Below, in pieces: positions 9,206 through 17,614 of a stretch of 64,000 nucleotides of DNA (positions are counted from its first letter, which is position 1; every line of letters starts with the position of its first letter). The position numbers and the translations under genes were made by a program. The notes beneath the pieces were generated by a model. That model worked only from the letters and a program-made list of their open reading frames with translations, was not told where the DNA came from and did no database searches. Origin of the DNA: Alloboseaceae bacterium BT-24-1. GTDB taxonomy: Bacteria; Pseudomonadota; Alphaproteobacteria; Rhizobiales; Beijerinckiaceae. The DNA lies in the NCBI GenBank assembly GCA_025846845.1, contig JAOYTL010000011.1, positions 236,186 through 300,185 on the forward strand, written 5' to 3'.

Positions 9206-10239
9206 GCGGCATCCTCCAGGCCCAGTGCCCGGCTATGGCCCGAGCCGGCGATTTCCATATGGCAGGCGGCGAGCCGCGCTCCGGCGCCGGTCCTGGTCAG
9301 CACCGGCTTCACCTTGGCGCAGACGGTCTGCGCCTGCGGGCAGCGCGGGTGGAAGCGGCAGCCCTCGGGCGGGTTGATCGGGTTCGGCGGATCGCCGGCG
9401 AGCGGGGCTTCCATCGTCCGGTTGTCGGGGTCCATCGACGGCATCGCCGAGAGCAGCGCCCGAGTATAGGGATGGCGCGGATCGTCGTAGAGCTCATCGA
9501 CCGGGCCGATCTCCACGACCTCGCCGAGATACATCACCATGACGCGGTCGCTGATGAAGCGGACGACGTTGAGGTCGTGCGAGATGAAGATGTAGGTCAG
9601 CCCGAACTCCTCGCGCAGGTCCATCAGCAGGTTCAGAACCTGCGCCTCGACCGATTTGTCGAGAGCCGAGACGGCTTCGTCGAGGATCACCAGCCGCGGG
9701 CCGAGCGCGAGCGCCCGGGCGATGTTGACGCGCTGGCGCTGGCCGCCGGAGAGTTCGTGCGGATAGCGCGCCGCGAAACGGGCCGGATCGAGCCCGACGC
9801 GGGCGAGCAGGTCGCGGGCGCGCAGGATCGCCCCGGATTTCGGGACACCGTGCACGGTGGGACCGAAAGCGATCGAATCCTCGATGGTCAGCCGCGGATT
9901 GAGCGAGGCGTAGCTGTCCTGGAAGACCATCTGCGCCTGGCGGCGGTACTCCTTCAGCGACAGCGCCGCGCTGCCGACCGCCTCGCCGTCGAACAGCATC
10001 TCGCCCTTGTCCTGCAGGATCAGCTGCATGACGACACGCGCCGTGGTCGACTTGCCGCAGCCGGATTCGCCGACGACGCCGAGCGTCTCGCCCTTCAGCA
10101 CCTGGAAATCGACGCCGTCGACGGCGCGCACCACCGCGCCGCGGCCGAGCGGGAAATGCTTGGTCAGGGTGCGTGCCTCGAGCAGCGGCGTGCCGGCGCC
10201 GCCGCGGTCGCGTTCTTCCGTCGAGATTTCAAGCGACAT
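9202..10239 (-). CDS. Dipeptide/oligopeptide-type ABC importer ATPase (DppF-like)
   Basis: 345-residue second ATPase of the importer. Walker A GESGCGKS, signature LSGGQRQR, Walker B LVILDEAVSALDK, H-loop SHDLN and a C-terminal CRFHPRCPQAQTVC cluster. The frame is open 51 codons further upstream into the permease gene. The ATG at 10239, 5 bases after the permease stop, matches where the family starts. It forms a heterodimer with the product of 8210-9205 in this class of importer. Confidence 0.94.
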   Translation of the reverse strand: MSLEISTEERDRGGAGTPLLEARTLTKHFPLGRGAVVRAVDGVDFQVLKGETLGVVGESGCGKSTTARVVMQLILQDKGEMLFDGEAVGSAALSLKEYRRQAQMVFQDSYASLNPRLTIEDSIAFGPTVHGVPKSGAILRARDLLARVGLDPARFAARYPHELSGGQRQRVNIARALALGPRLVILDEAVSALDKSVEAQVLNLLMDLREEFGLTYIFISHDLNVVRFISDRVMVMYLGEVVEIGPVDELYDDPRHPYTRALLSAMPSMDPDNRTMEAPLAGDPPNPINPPEGCRFHPRCPQAQTVCAKVKPVLTRTGAGARLAACHMEIAGSGHSRALGLEDAA

Positions 10240-10244
10240 GCCGG

Positions 10245-11138
10245 TCAGCCCTTCACATCCATGGCCGAGCGCAGCCCGTCCGAGAGCAGGTTGAACGAGA
10301 TCGAGGTGATGAAGATCGCGGCGCCGGGCAGCGCCGCCACCCAGGGCTGGACATAGATCGCGGTGCGCAGCGTGTTCAGCATCAGGCCCCATTCCGGGGT
10401 CGGCGGCTTGGTGCCGAGGCCGAGGAAGGACAGGCCCGAGGCCAGGATCATCGAGACCGAGATCAGGCTCGTCGCGTAGACGAAGATCGGCCCGAGCACA
10501 TTGCCGAGGACATGGACGCGGATGATCGTGCCCGGTCCCGCGCCCGAGGCGCGCGCCGCCTCGACATAGTCCATCGAGCGCACCTGCGTCGTCACGCTCT
10601 CGGCGATGCGAGCGATCGGCGGGATGAAGACGATGGTCAGCGACAGCAGCGAGTTGAAGACGCCGGCGCCGAGCGCTCCCGAGAGCGCGATCGCCAGCAG
10701 CACCGAGGGGAAGGCGTAGAAGATGTCGACCGTCCGCATCGTGACGGTGTTGTACTTGCCGCCGAAGAAGCCGGCCGAGACGCCGATCACCGAGCCGACG
10801 GCAAAGGCGATGAACACAGGCACGACGCCCATGAACAGCGACAGCCTGGCGCCGTGGATCAGCCGCGAGAGCATGTCGCGGCCAAGCTCGTCGGCACCGA
10901 GCGGGTAGCCGGGCGTACCGATCGGCCGCAGGCGCCGGAGCATCGACGAGCGCGTCGGGTCGGCCGGGGCGATGTAGTCGGCGAAGACCGCCATCAGGAT
11001 GATCGCCAGCACGACGAGGCCGGCGCCGACCGCGACCTTGTCGCGCTTGAAGCGTTTGAAGACGCCGGCCCAGTAGCCCGGCGAGCGCAGCGGCTGCGTG
11101 ATCGCAACCGGGATCGCGTCGGTGGTGGCAGCGCTCAT
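10245..11138 (-). CDS. Dpp-type ABC importer permease (DppC-like)
   Basis: 297-residue inner-membrane permease with about six membrane helices. The family's N-terminal LGADELGRDMLSRLIHGARLSL block and the coupling-helix EAARASGAGPGTI motif are present, as is the C-terminal FLGLG.KPPTPEWG signature. A GTG at 11156 is possible, but the ATG at 11138 has a strong AGGAGG 8 bases upstream and follows the previous stop by one base, so it was preferred. Confidence 0.93.
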   Translation of the reverse strand: MSAATTDAIPVAITQPLRSPGYWAGVFKRFKRDKVAVGAGLVVLAIILMAVFADYIAPADPTRSSMLRRLRPIGTPGYPLGADELGRDMLSRLIHGARLSLFMGVVPVFIAFAVGSVIGVSAGFFGGKYNTVTMRTVDIFYAFPSVLLAIALSGALGAGVFNSLLSLTIVFIPPIARIAESVTTQVRSMDYVEAARASGAGPGTIIRVHVLGNVLGPIFVYATSLISVSMILASGLSFLGLGTKPPTPEWGLMLNTLRTAIYVQPWVAALPGAAIFITSISFNLLSDGLRSAMDVKG

Positions 11139-11139
11139 C

Positions 11140-12093
11140 TCAGCGCCTCCTGACACGGGGATCGAGCAGGCCCTGGACGATGTCGACCAGCACGTTGAGT
11201 CCGACGAAGAACATCGCCAGCACCAGGATCGTGCCCTGCAGCAGCGGCAGGTCGCGCTGAAAGATGGCGTTGCCGAGCAGGAAGCCGGTGCCCGGCCAGG
11301 AGAACACCGTCTCGATCAGGATCGAGCCGCCGAGCAGATAGCCGAGCTGGAGGCCCATCACCGCGAGCGCGGTTGGGGCAGCGTTCTTCACGACGTGCCT
11401 GAACACGCCGAAATCCATCAGCCCCTTGGCCCGCAGCGCCGGGACGAATTCCTGGTTCAGGATGTCGGCGACGAGGGCGCGCACCGTGCGCGAGATGATG
11501 CCCATCGGGATCACCGACATGGTGACCGCCGGCAGGATCATGTGGCTGACATGCTCCCAATCCCATTTCCAAGCGGCCGAGCCGCCCGGTCCGGCGCCGC
11601 CCGGCGGCAGCCAGCCGAGCTGCACCGAGAAGACGATGACCAGCACCATGCCGAGCCAGTAATGCGGCACGCTGACGCCGAGCACCGCCAGCATCGAGGC
11701 GAACTTGTCGAGGAAGGAGCCGCGGAAATAGCCGGCGACGAAGCCGAAGAAGCAGCCGAGCACGAAGCCGATCACGGTGGCGAGGCAGGCGATCAGCAAG
11801 GTGTTGCCGACGGCGCGCCAGACCTCGGCGGCGACCGGGCGGCCGGTCGCGATCGAGGTGCCGAGATCGCCCTGCACCGCCTTCCACAGCCAGAGCCCGA
11901 ACTGCACCGGCAGCGGCCGGTCGAAGCCGTAGATCTTGCGCAGCTCGTCCTGCATCTGCTGCGAGGCGTCGGGCGGCAGCACCGAGGTCAGCGGGTCGCC
12001 GGGCGCGATATGGACGAGCAGGAAACAGAACACGCTGACGCCGAGCGCGACCGGCAGCACATAGAGGATGCGCTTGGCGAGATAGGTCAGCAT
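11140..12093 (-). CDS. Dpp-type ABC importer permease (DppB-like)
   Basis: 317-residue permease starting MLTYLAKRILYVLPVALGV, the standard DppB opening helix, then HIAPGDP, the large periplasmic region, further helices and the coupling-loop sequence VPALRAKGLMDFGVFRHVVKNA. It ends DIVQGLLDPRVRRR, as usual for the family. Lies 24 bases downstream of the second binding-protein gene and immediately before the DppC-like gene. Confidence 0.94.
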   Translation of the reverse strand: MLTYLAKRILYVLPVALGVSVFCFLLVHIAPGDPLTSVLPPDASQQMQDELRKIYGFDRPLPVQFGLWLWKAVQGDLGTSIATGRPVAAEVWRAVGNTLLIACLATVIGFVLGCFFGFVAGYFRGSFLDKFASMLAVLGVSVPHYWLGMVLVIVFSVQLGWLPPGGAGPGGSAAWKWDWEHVSHMILPAVTMSVIPMGIISRTVRALVADILNQEFVPALRAKGLMDFGVFRHVVKNAAPTALAVMGLQLGYLLGGSILIETVFSWPGTGFLLGNAIFQRDLPLLQGTILVLAMFFVGLNVLVDIVQGLLDPRVRRR

Positions 12094-12117
12094 GGCCGGC
12101 CCCGCGTCATTCGGCGC

Positions 12118-13716
12118 TCACTTGTCCATCGAGATCGGCGAGAAGTCCTGGAACCAGTTCTGGGCCTGGACGAAGCCTTTGACCTTGGGCGAGAGCGCCC
12201 GCGGGTTGACGTCGTGCGTCACCATCAGGAAGAGCGCGTCGTCGACGTATTTCTCATGCGTCTTTTGCAGGATCTTCAGCTGCTCGGCCGGGTCGAAGGT
12301 GGTGCGAATCTGCGTGAAGAGCGCGTCCATCTCCGGGTCGCAATAGAGGCCCCAATTTGTGCCCGCCGGCGGCTTCAGATCGCATTGCAGATGGCGGATC
12401 AGCCCGGTGAACGGGTCCTGGATGAAATAGGTGTAGTTCATCCCCGTCGCCTTGCGCGAGGATTCATGGTTGGCGCCCGCGCGCCAGATGTTGATCAGCG
12501 TGTTCCACTCGACCACCTCGAAATCGACCTTGATGCCGACCTCGGCGAGGTTCTGCTGCACGAACTCGTTCATCGGCAGCGGCTGCATCTGGCCCGAGCC
12601 CGAGGGCGCGATCAGGATGCGGGTCTGCAGCGGCTTGGCCGGCGAATAACCGGCCTCGGCGAGCAGCTTCTTCGCCTCGGCCTGATCGAGCCTGAGCTTG
12701 AATTTCGGGCTGCCGAACCATTGATGGCCGGGCGGATAGAAGCCCTCGGCCGGGATCATCATGCCGCCGAGCAGCTCCTTCAGCCCCTCGCGGTCGACGG
12801 CGAGATTGGCCGCCTTACGCACGCGGATATCGTTCCAGGGCGAGCCTTCCGCTCGTGACAGGTGCCAGGTCCAGTTGTGCGGATAGGCGTTGGTGACGAT
12901 CTTGAAACCGGCGCCCTTCAATGAAGGGATCAAGTCCGGCGACGGCGCCTCGATCCAGTCGACCTGTCCGCCGCGCAGCGCCGCGGCGCGGGCGTTGGCC
13001 TCCGGCAGCGGCAGCAGCACGAGCTTGTCGAGCTTGGGCACGCGCGCCTTGTCCCAATAGTCCTTGAACGGCGACAGCTCGGCGCGTTCGCGCGGCTGGA
13101 AGGCTGTGAGCTGCCAGGGGCCGGTGCCCGACGGCGTCTTGGCGAAGGCCTCCCAGCTCTTGCCGAGCTTCTCCCACTGCGCCGGCGACGACATCATCAC
13201 CCAGGCGATCTGGTAAGGCAGCGTCGCGTCCGGCGCCTTCGTGGTGATCTCGACCTTGTATTTGTCGATCACCCTATAGCCGGCAACGGCCGGAATGCGC
13301 GAGCGGCCTTGCGCCGCCTGACGCTGGTCGAACTGGGCAGCCTCGGTCTTGAGCAGCTTGTCGAGGTTCCAGACCACGGCCTCGGCCGTGAATTCCGAGC
13401 CGTCATGGAACTTCACGCCCTCGCGTAGGACGAACGTCCATTTCGTCTTGTCGGCAGCATCGACCGCCCAGCTGGTGGCGAGGCCCGGCATCAGGTCGGA
13501 GGCCTTGTCGGCCTTGCTCAAGTCCCAGTTGATCAGCGCGTCATAGACCGTATAGCCCATGAAGCGCATGCCCTCGCCGCCCTGGTCGGTCTGGCCGGTG
13601 GTCAGCGGGATGTCGGACGCCGTCATGCCGATCCGCAGGATGCCCTGAGCGGAAACCTGCTGCGAGAACAGCGCGACGCCGGCGGCGAGCGACATGGCGA
13701 GGGCGGAACGGATCAT
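12118..13716 (-). CDS. Peptide/nickel-type ABC substrate-binding protein, copy 2
   Basis: 532-residue periplasmic receptor (SBP family 5). The signal peptide is about residues 1-23 (ends VSAQG). Family blocks seen: ILRIGMTASDIP, DALINWDLSKADK, PGLATSW, VLREGVKFHDGSEFTAEAVVWNLDKLL, and RVRKAANLAVDREGLKELLGG. It is clearly paralogous to the gene at 13911-15563 along its whole length. It is positioned next to the permease genes, so it is the likely primary receptor. Ligand unknown; hydantoin or carbamoyl compounds are only suggested by context. Confidence 0.92.
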   Translation of the reverse strand: MIRSALAMSLAAGVALFSQQVSAQGILRIGMTASDIPLTTGQTDQGGEGMRFMGYTVYDALINWDLSKADKASDLMPGLATSWAVDAADKTKWTFVLREGVKFHDGSEFTAEAVVWNLDKLLKTEAAQFDQRQAAQGRSRIPAVAGYRVIDKYKVEITTKAPDATLPYQIAWVMMSSPAQWEKLGKSWEAFAKTPSGTGPWQLTAFQPRERAELSPFKDYWDKARVPKLDKLVLLPLPEANARAAALRGGQVDWIEAPSPDLIPSLKGAGFKIVTNAYPHNWTWHLSRAEGSPWNDIRVRKAANLAVDREGLKELLGGMMIPAEGFYPPGHQWFGSPKFKLRLDQAEAKKLLAEAGYSPAKPLQTRILIAPSGSGQMQPLPMNEFVQQNLAEVGIKVDFEVVEWNTLINIWRAGANHESSRKATGMNYTYFIQDPFTGLIRHLQCDLKPPAGTNWGLYCDPEMDALFTQIRTTFDPAEQLKILQKTHEKYVDDALFLMVTHDVNPRALSPKVKGFVQAQNWFQDFSPISMDK

Positions 13717-13792
13717 CGGCCACCTTTGATCTGGACGTGTTCTGAAATCCGCTCAGCAAGCGGCGTGCCATGTGCAGAGGCGCCGCCCCGCA

Positions 13793-13887
13793 CCGTCATG
13801 CTTGCCCTTGTGGCGAGCATCCACGTCTTGAAGACCGCGCTCGCCGACGGAAGACGGGGATGGTCGGGACAAGCCCGACCATGACGG
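13793..13887. repeat. Intergenic palindromic repeat element
   Basis: Lies between the two tandem binding-protein genes. Outer arms CCGTCATG (13793-13800) and CATGACGG (13880-13887) are perfectly complementary. An inner stem pairs GGTCGGG (13862-13868) with CCCGACC (13874-13880) over a 5-base loop. The start of a similar sequence (CGTCATGCTCGGGCTTGACC) reappears at 63862. The arrangement looks like a dispersed bacterial interspersed repeat rather than a simple terminator. Confidence 0.65.
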
Positions 13888-13910
13888 CAGCGGTCAGGCC
13901 TACGGCCTCG

Positions 13911-15563
13911 TCACTCCATCGACATTGGCGCGAGGTCGATGAACCAGCTCTTCGGCTGGACCACGCCCTTGACCTTGGCGCTCATCGCGCGCGGGCCGAC
14001 ATCGTGCGCCACCCAGACGAAGGGCGCCTCCTCGACGATGCGGGCATGGAGCTTGGCGAGCGCTGCGTCGCGCGCCGTGCCGTCGAAGGAGGTGCGGGCG
14101 TCGGCGATCAGCTTGTCGAACTCGTCATTGCCGAAATAGCCCCAATTGTTGGACACCGGCGGGAAGGTCTTGGTCGAGACAAAGCGGACCATCGCGAAGA
14201 ACGGGTCCATCGCGGCATAGGTGACATTGGTCGCGTTGGCGCCGCGTGCATTGGCGTGCTTGGCGCCCTCGCGCCAGTTGGTGAAGACGGCGTTCCACTC
14301 GCCGACCTCGAGCGCGACGTCGAAATAGCAATCCTTCAGCGCCTGCTGCATGAACTCGTTCATCGGCAGCGGCTGCATCTGGCCAGAGCCCGAGGCCGAG
14401 GTCAGAACCTTGACCTTCGCCGGCTTGCTCGCCGAGAAGCCGGCTTCGGTCATCAGCTTCTTGGCGGCTTCGAGATCGTATTTGATCTCGAATTTCGGAT
14501 TGCCCCACCAGGGATGGCCGGGCGGTACCGTGCCCTTCGGCACTTCCATCAGCCCGCCGAGCAGGGTCTTCAGCTCGTCGCGGTTGACGCAGAGATTGGC
14601 GGCGTGGCGCACCTTCTTGTCGAGCCAGACCGAGCCTTCGGCGAAGGAGAGTTGCCAGGGCCAGACATGCGGCTGGGCGTTGGTATAGATCGAGAAGCCG
14701 CGCTGCTTGATCTGTGGCACCGCGTCGGGCGACGGCGCCTCGATCCAGTCGACCTGGCCGGAGAGCAGCGCCGCGGTCCGGGCATTCGCCTCCGGCAGCG
14801 GCAGCAGCACGACGCGGTCGATCTTCGGCACCCGCTTGGGGTCCCAGTAGCTCTTGTTGGCGACCATCTCGAAGCGCTCGCGCGGCGAGAGCTTGACGCC
14901 CTTGAACGGGCCGGTCCCGGACGGATCGGCCGAGAAGGCGGCCCAGGCCTGCTTGGCGCGCTCGGCCGGCTCGGTCACCGAGGCCGGCACCGCCGCGAGC
15001 TTGGCTGCCCAATGCGCAGGCGACGCCATGTAGAGATTGGTCAGGTTGATCGGCAGAAAGGCGTCGGGCTCCGAGGTGGTGAGCTCGACGGTCAGCGGGT
15101 CGACCACCTTTGCCGCCTTGAGGGTCGGCATGCGCGAGACGGTGACGCCGATCTGGTCCGGGGCGAACTGCGCTGCCTCTTTGTTGAGCACCTTGTCGAC
15201 ATTCCAAACGACGGCGGCGGCATCGAAGGCCGAGCCGTCCTGGAATTTCACGCCGGGTCGGAGCTTGAAGACCCATTTCGTCTTGTCGCCGGCGTCGACC
15301 GCCCATTCGGTGGCGAGGCCGGGGATGACGACACTCGCCTTCTCGGCCGAGGACAGGTCCCAGTTGGTCAGCCCGTCATACATCGGGATGCCGGTGAAGC
15401 GATTGCCTTCAAAGCCCTGGTCGGGCTGGCCATGAGTGCGCGGGATATCCGCGGCGGTCATGCCGATGCGCAGCACTTTCTCCTGTGCCAGCGCGGCGCC
15501 CGCGAGCGTGGTTGAAAAGCCGAGCGCCAGCATGACGGCGCGCGTGATGGATTTGGACGACAT
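13911..15563 (-). CDS. Peptide/nickel-type ABC substrate-binding protein, copy 1
   Basis: 550-residue periplasmic receptor. The signal peptide is about residues 1-26 (AGAALAQEK). It shares the order of blocks of the downstream copy (VLRIGMTAADIP, DGLTNWDLSSAEK, PGLATEWAVDAGDKTKWVF, RLPLPEAN-type linker, GQVDWIEAPSPD) but differs in detail, including an insertion near residue 195. First gene of the importer set and about 330 bases downstream of the SDR gene, with its own upstream region. Confidence 0.92.
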   Translation of the reverse strand: MSSKSITRAVMLALGFSTTLAGAALAQEKVLRIGMTAADIPRTHGQPDQGFEGNRFTGIPMYDGLTNWDLSSAEKASVVIPGLATEWAVDAGDKTKWVFKLRPGVKFQDGSAFDAAAVVWNVDKVLNKEAAQFAPDQIGVTVSRMPTLKAAKVVDPLTVELTTSEPDAFLPINLTNLYMASPAHWAAKLAAVPASVTEPAERAKQAWAAFSADPSGTGPFKGVKLSPRERFEMVANKSYWDPKRVPKIDRVVLLPLPEANARTAALLSGQVDWIEAPSPDAVPQIKQRGFSIYTNAQPHVWPWQLSFAEGSVWLDKKVRHAANLCVNRDELKTLLGGLMEVPKGTVPPGHPWWGNPKFEIKYDLEAAKKLMTEAGFSASKPAKVKVLTSASGSGQMQPLPMNEFMQQALKDCYFDVALEVGEWNAVFTNWREGAKHANARGANATNVTYAAMDPFFAMVRFVSTKTFPPVSNNWGYFGNDEFDKLIADARTSFDGTARDAALAKLHARIVEEAPFVWVAHDVGPRAMSAKVKGVVQPKSWFIDLAPMSME

Positions 15564-15891
15564 GACGGTGCTCCCCTCGAGGCCCGGCGTTGGTTCGCGC
15601 GGATCGAGGGAGAGCTAGCAACGGGCGTGCCATGGGATCGGACTGGCCGCCATAGGCAAAGCGAAAGGCGTCCAGGGGCAGTTAGCGGAGGTCTCTTCCA
15701 GAGGCGAAGGGGAGGAAAGGGCTCTGCCAGTGGCCGGTGCTGCGGCGAAAGTTGCGGAGGCTGCTATGGGTGGACAGCGGAAGTTGGACCGCGCATCGCG
15801 CCTGGGCGGGCAAGCGCCGGTAGCCGGACATGAGTTCGCCATCGCAAAGCGAACGTTGCAACTTCACTTTTGGTATGTCCGGCATCCGACC
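15564..15891. other. Gene-free region with a compound inverted repeat
   Basis: No supported gene in 328 bases between the SDR gene (ends 15892) and the first binding-protein gene (starts 15563), both on the minus strand. The promoter of the importer genes should lie here. A 9-base perfect inverted repeat, GCCGGACAT at 15823-15831 and ATGTCCGGC at 15875-15883, encloses a smaller one, GTTCGC 15834-15839 with GCGAAC 15849-15854. It could act as a terminator or be an intergenic repeat. Confidence 0.5.
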
Positions 15892-16677
15892 TCAGATGCC
15901 CCTGATCATGCCGCCATCGATGCGGATCTTGGCTCCTGTCACATAGCTCGCCCGCTCGCTGGCGAGGAAGGCGACCACGTCGGCGAACTCCTGCGGCTTG
16001 CCGTAGCGACCGGCGGGGATCGCTGCCATCGAAGCCTGCGCGACGGCGTCCCGCGTGCCGCCGGTGCGGGCCGCGGCGGCATCGTCGAGCTGGTCGACGC
16101 GCTCGGTGTGAATGCGGCCTGGCAGGACGATGTTGACGGTCACGCCGCTGCCCGCGACCTCGGACGCCAGCGTCTTCGACCAGCCGACGACCGCGGCCCG
16201 GATGCCGTTCGAGAGCGCAAGGCGCGGGATCGGCTGCTCGACGCCGGACGAGGCGATGGTGACGATCCGCCCCCAACCGCGCTCCGTCATGCCAGGCAGG
16301 AGGCGCTGCGCCAGATGGAAGAGATTGGCTGCCATGCCCTCGAAATGGACGAGCCAGTCAGCCCGCTTGGCGTCGCGGGCCTCGCCCGGCGGCGGGCCGC
16401 CGGAATTGCCGATCAGGATGTCGACGCCGCCCTCCGCAAGGAGCTGGTCGGCAAGCACGTCGACCGAGTCGAGAGCGGCGAGGTCGAGCTTCGCGGCGCT
16501 GACGCGTCCGCGCTGATCCGCCGGCAACGCGGCAATCCAGGCTTCCGTCAGATCGGTGCTGCGGGCCGCGGCGATGACATTCGCGCCCTCGGCGGCGAGT
16601 GTCCGTGCGATCGTGGCGCCGAGGCCGCGGCTTGCACCGAGGACGAGGGCGCGCTTTCCGACAAGTCCCAGATCCAT
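15892..16677 (-). CDS. Atypical short-chain dehydrogenase/reductase lacking the YxxxK motif
   Basis: 261-residue Rossmann protein. The nucleotide loop GASRGLG (residues 14-20) and the NSGG strand (91-94) are present, and a Ser pair at 143-144 stands at the usual catalytic serine. Where Tyr-x-x-x-Lys is expected the protein has Ser156 and Arg160 (LSNGIRAAV). Sequence style matches the 3-oxoacyl-ACP reductase-like SDR subgroup known to lack the normal catalytic tetrad. It is the last of eight coupled genes; its ATG overlaps the stop of the DapA-like gene by one base. Cofactor use is plausible; chemistry is unknown. Confidence 0.85.
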   Translation of the reverse strand: MDLGLVGKRALVLGASRGLGATIARTLAAEGANVIAAARSTDLTEAWIAALPADQRGRVSAAKLDLAALDSVDVLADQLLAEGGVDILIGNSGGPPPGEARDAKRADWLVHFEGMAANLFHLAQRLLPGMTERGWGRIVTIASSGVEQPIPRLALSNGIRAAVVGWSKTLASEVAGSGVTVNIVLPGRIHTERVDQLDDAAAARTGGTRDAVAQASMAAIPAGRYGKPQEFADVVAFLASERASYVTGAKIRIDGGMIRGI

Positions 16678-17606
16678 CAGCCGATCTCCTTCAGGCGCTG
16701 GTCCTGCCGCGCGATGAGCCGTTCGATATCGGCGATGTCGGCCCTGGACAAGGTTCCGCCGGGCTTACGCAGGGTGCCGGATGCGATCGCGCCCCGCCTC
16801 GCCAGGATGTGCTTGCGGATCGCGAGGCCGTGGCCCGGCTGCTGCTCGTAGCGGGCAAGCGGCAGATAGGCGTCGAAGAGGTCATGCGCGCGCTCGACAT
16901 CGCCGCTCGCATGCGCCTTCCAGACATCGACCATCATCTCGGGATAGGCGAAGCCGGTCATGGCGCCGTCTGCGCCGCGCGACAGCTCTTCGGGCAGGAA
17001 GATGCCGCCATTGCCGACGAGGATCGAGATCCGGCGAGCGCCCTGATCGCTGGCGGCGCGCAGGGCCGAGATCTTGGCGAGGCCCGGCCAGTCCTCGTGC
17101 TTGAGCATGACGCAGCCGGGATGGGCAGCGACGATCTTCAGGATCACGGCCGGGGTCATCTGCACCTGCGTGACCAGCGGGAAGTCCTGCAGGACGAAGG
17201 GGATTTTCGGCCCCAGCGTCTCTGCGACCAGGGCGTAGTAGGAGACGATCTGGTCGTCGGTCCGCAGGGTCGACGGCGGAGCGACCATGGCACCGGCGGC
17301 GCCGTCACCCATAACGCTTTCGCTGAGCTCGCGCATCGCGGCGAACCCCGAGGCGGAAACGCCGGCGACGACAGGCACGCGGCCCTGCGCTCGCGCCAAC
17401 ACACGCCGCACGAAGATACGGGATTCATCCGCCGTCAGCTTGGGCGCCTCGCCCATCATGCCGAGCACGGTGAGGCCGGTCGCCCCCTTCTCCAGATAGA
17501 AATCGACCATGCGGTCGGTGCTCTCCAGATCGAGCGCGCCAGTCTCGGTGAAGGGCGTCACCGCGATGACGTAGACACCCTTCGCGGTTTCGTCGAGCAG
17601 AGCCAT
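16677..17606 (-). CDS. DapA-family (dihydrodipicolinate synthase / N-acetylneuraminate lyase) protein
   Basis: 309-residue TIM-barrel lyase or hydratase of the class I aldolase type. The Schiff-base lysine is Lys169 in GCVMLKHEDWPG. The substrate loop reads GMMGEAPKL instead of the usual GTTGE. The family tyrosine that relays protons is replaced by Gln140 (FVLQDFP). So it is not a genuine lysine-pathway DapA. In this operon it could cleave or dehydrate a 2-keto acid formed after amino acid oxidation; this is inference. Eight bases separate it from the FAD dehydrogenase. Confidence 0.87.
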   Translation of the reverse strand: MALLDETAKGVYVIAVTPFTETGALDLESTDRMVDFYLEKGATGLTVLGMMGEAPKLTADESRIFVRRVLARAQGRVPVVAGVSASGFAAMRELSESVMGDGAAGAMVAPPSTLRTDDQIVSYYALVAETLGPKIPFVLQDFPLVTQVQMTPAVILKIVAAHPGCVMLKHEDWPGLAKISALRAASDQGARRISILVGNGGIFLPEELSRGADGAMTGFAYPEMMVDVWKAHASGDVERAHDLFDAYLPLARYEQQPGHGLAIRKHILARRGAIASGTLRKPGGTLSRADIADIERLIARQDQRLKEIG

Positions 17607-17614
17607 GATCGTCC

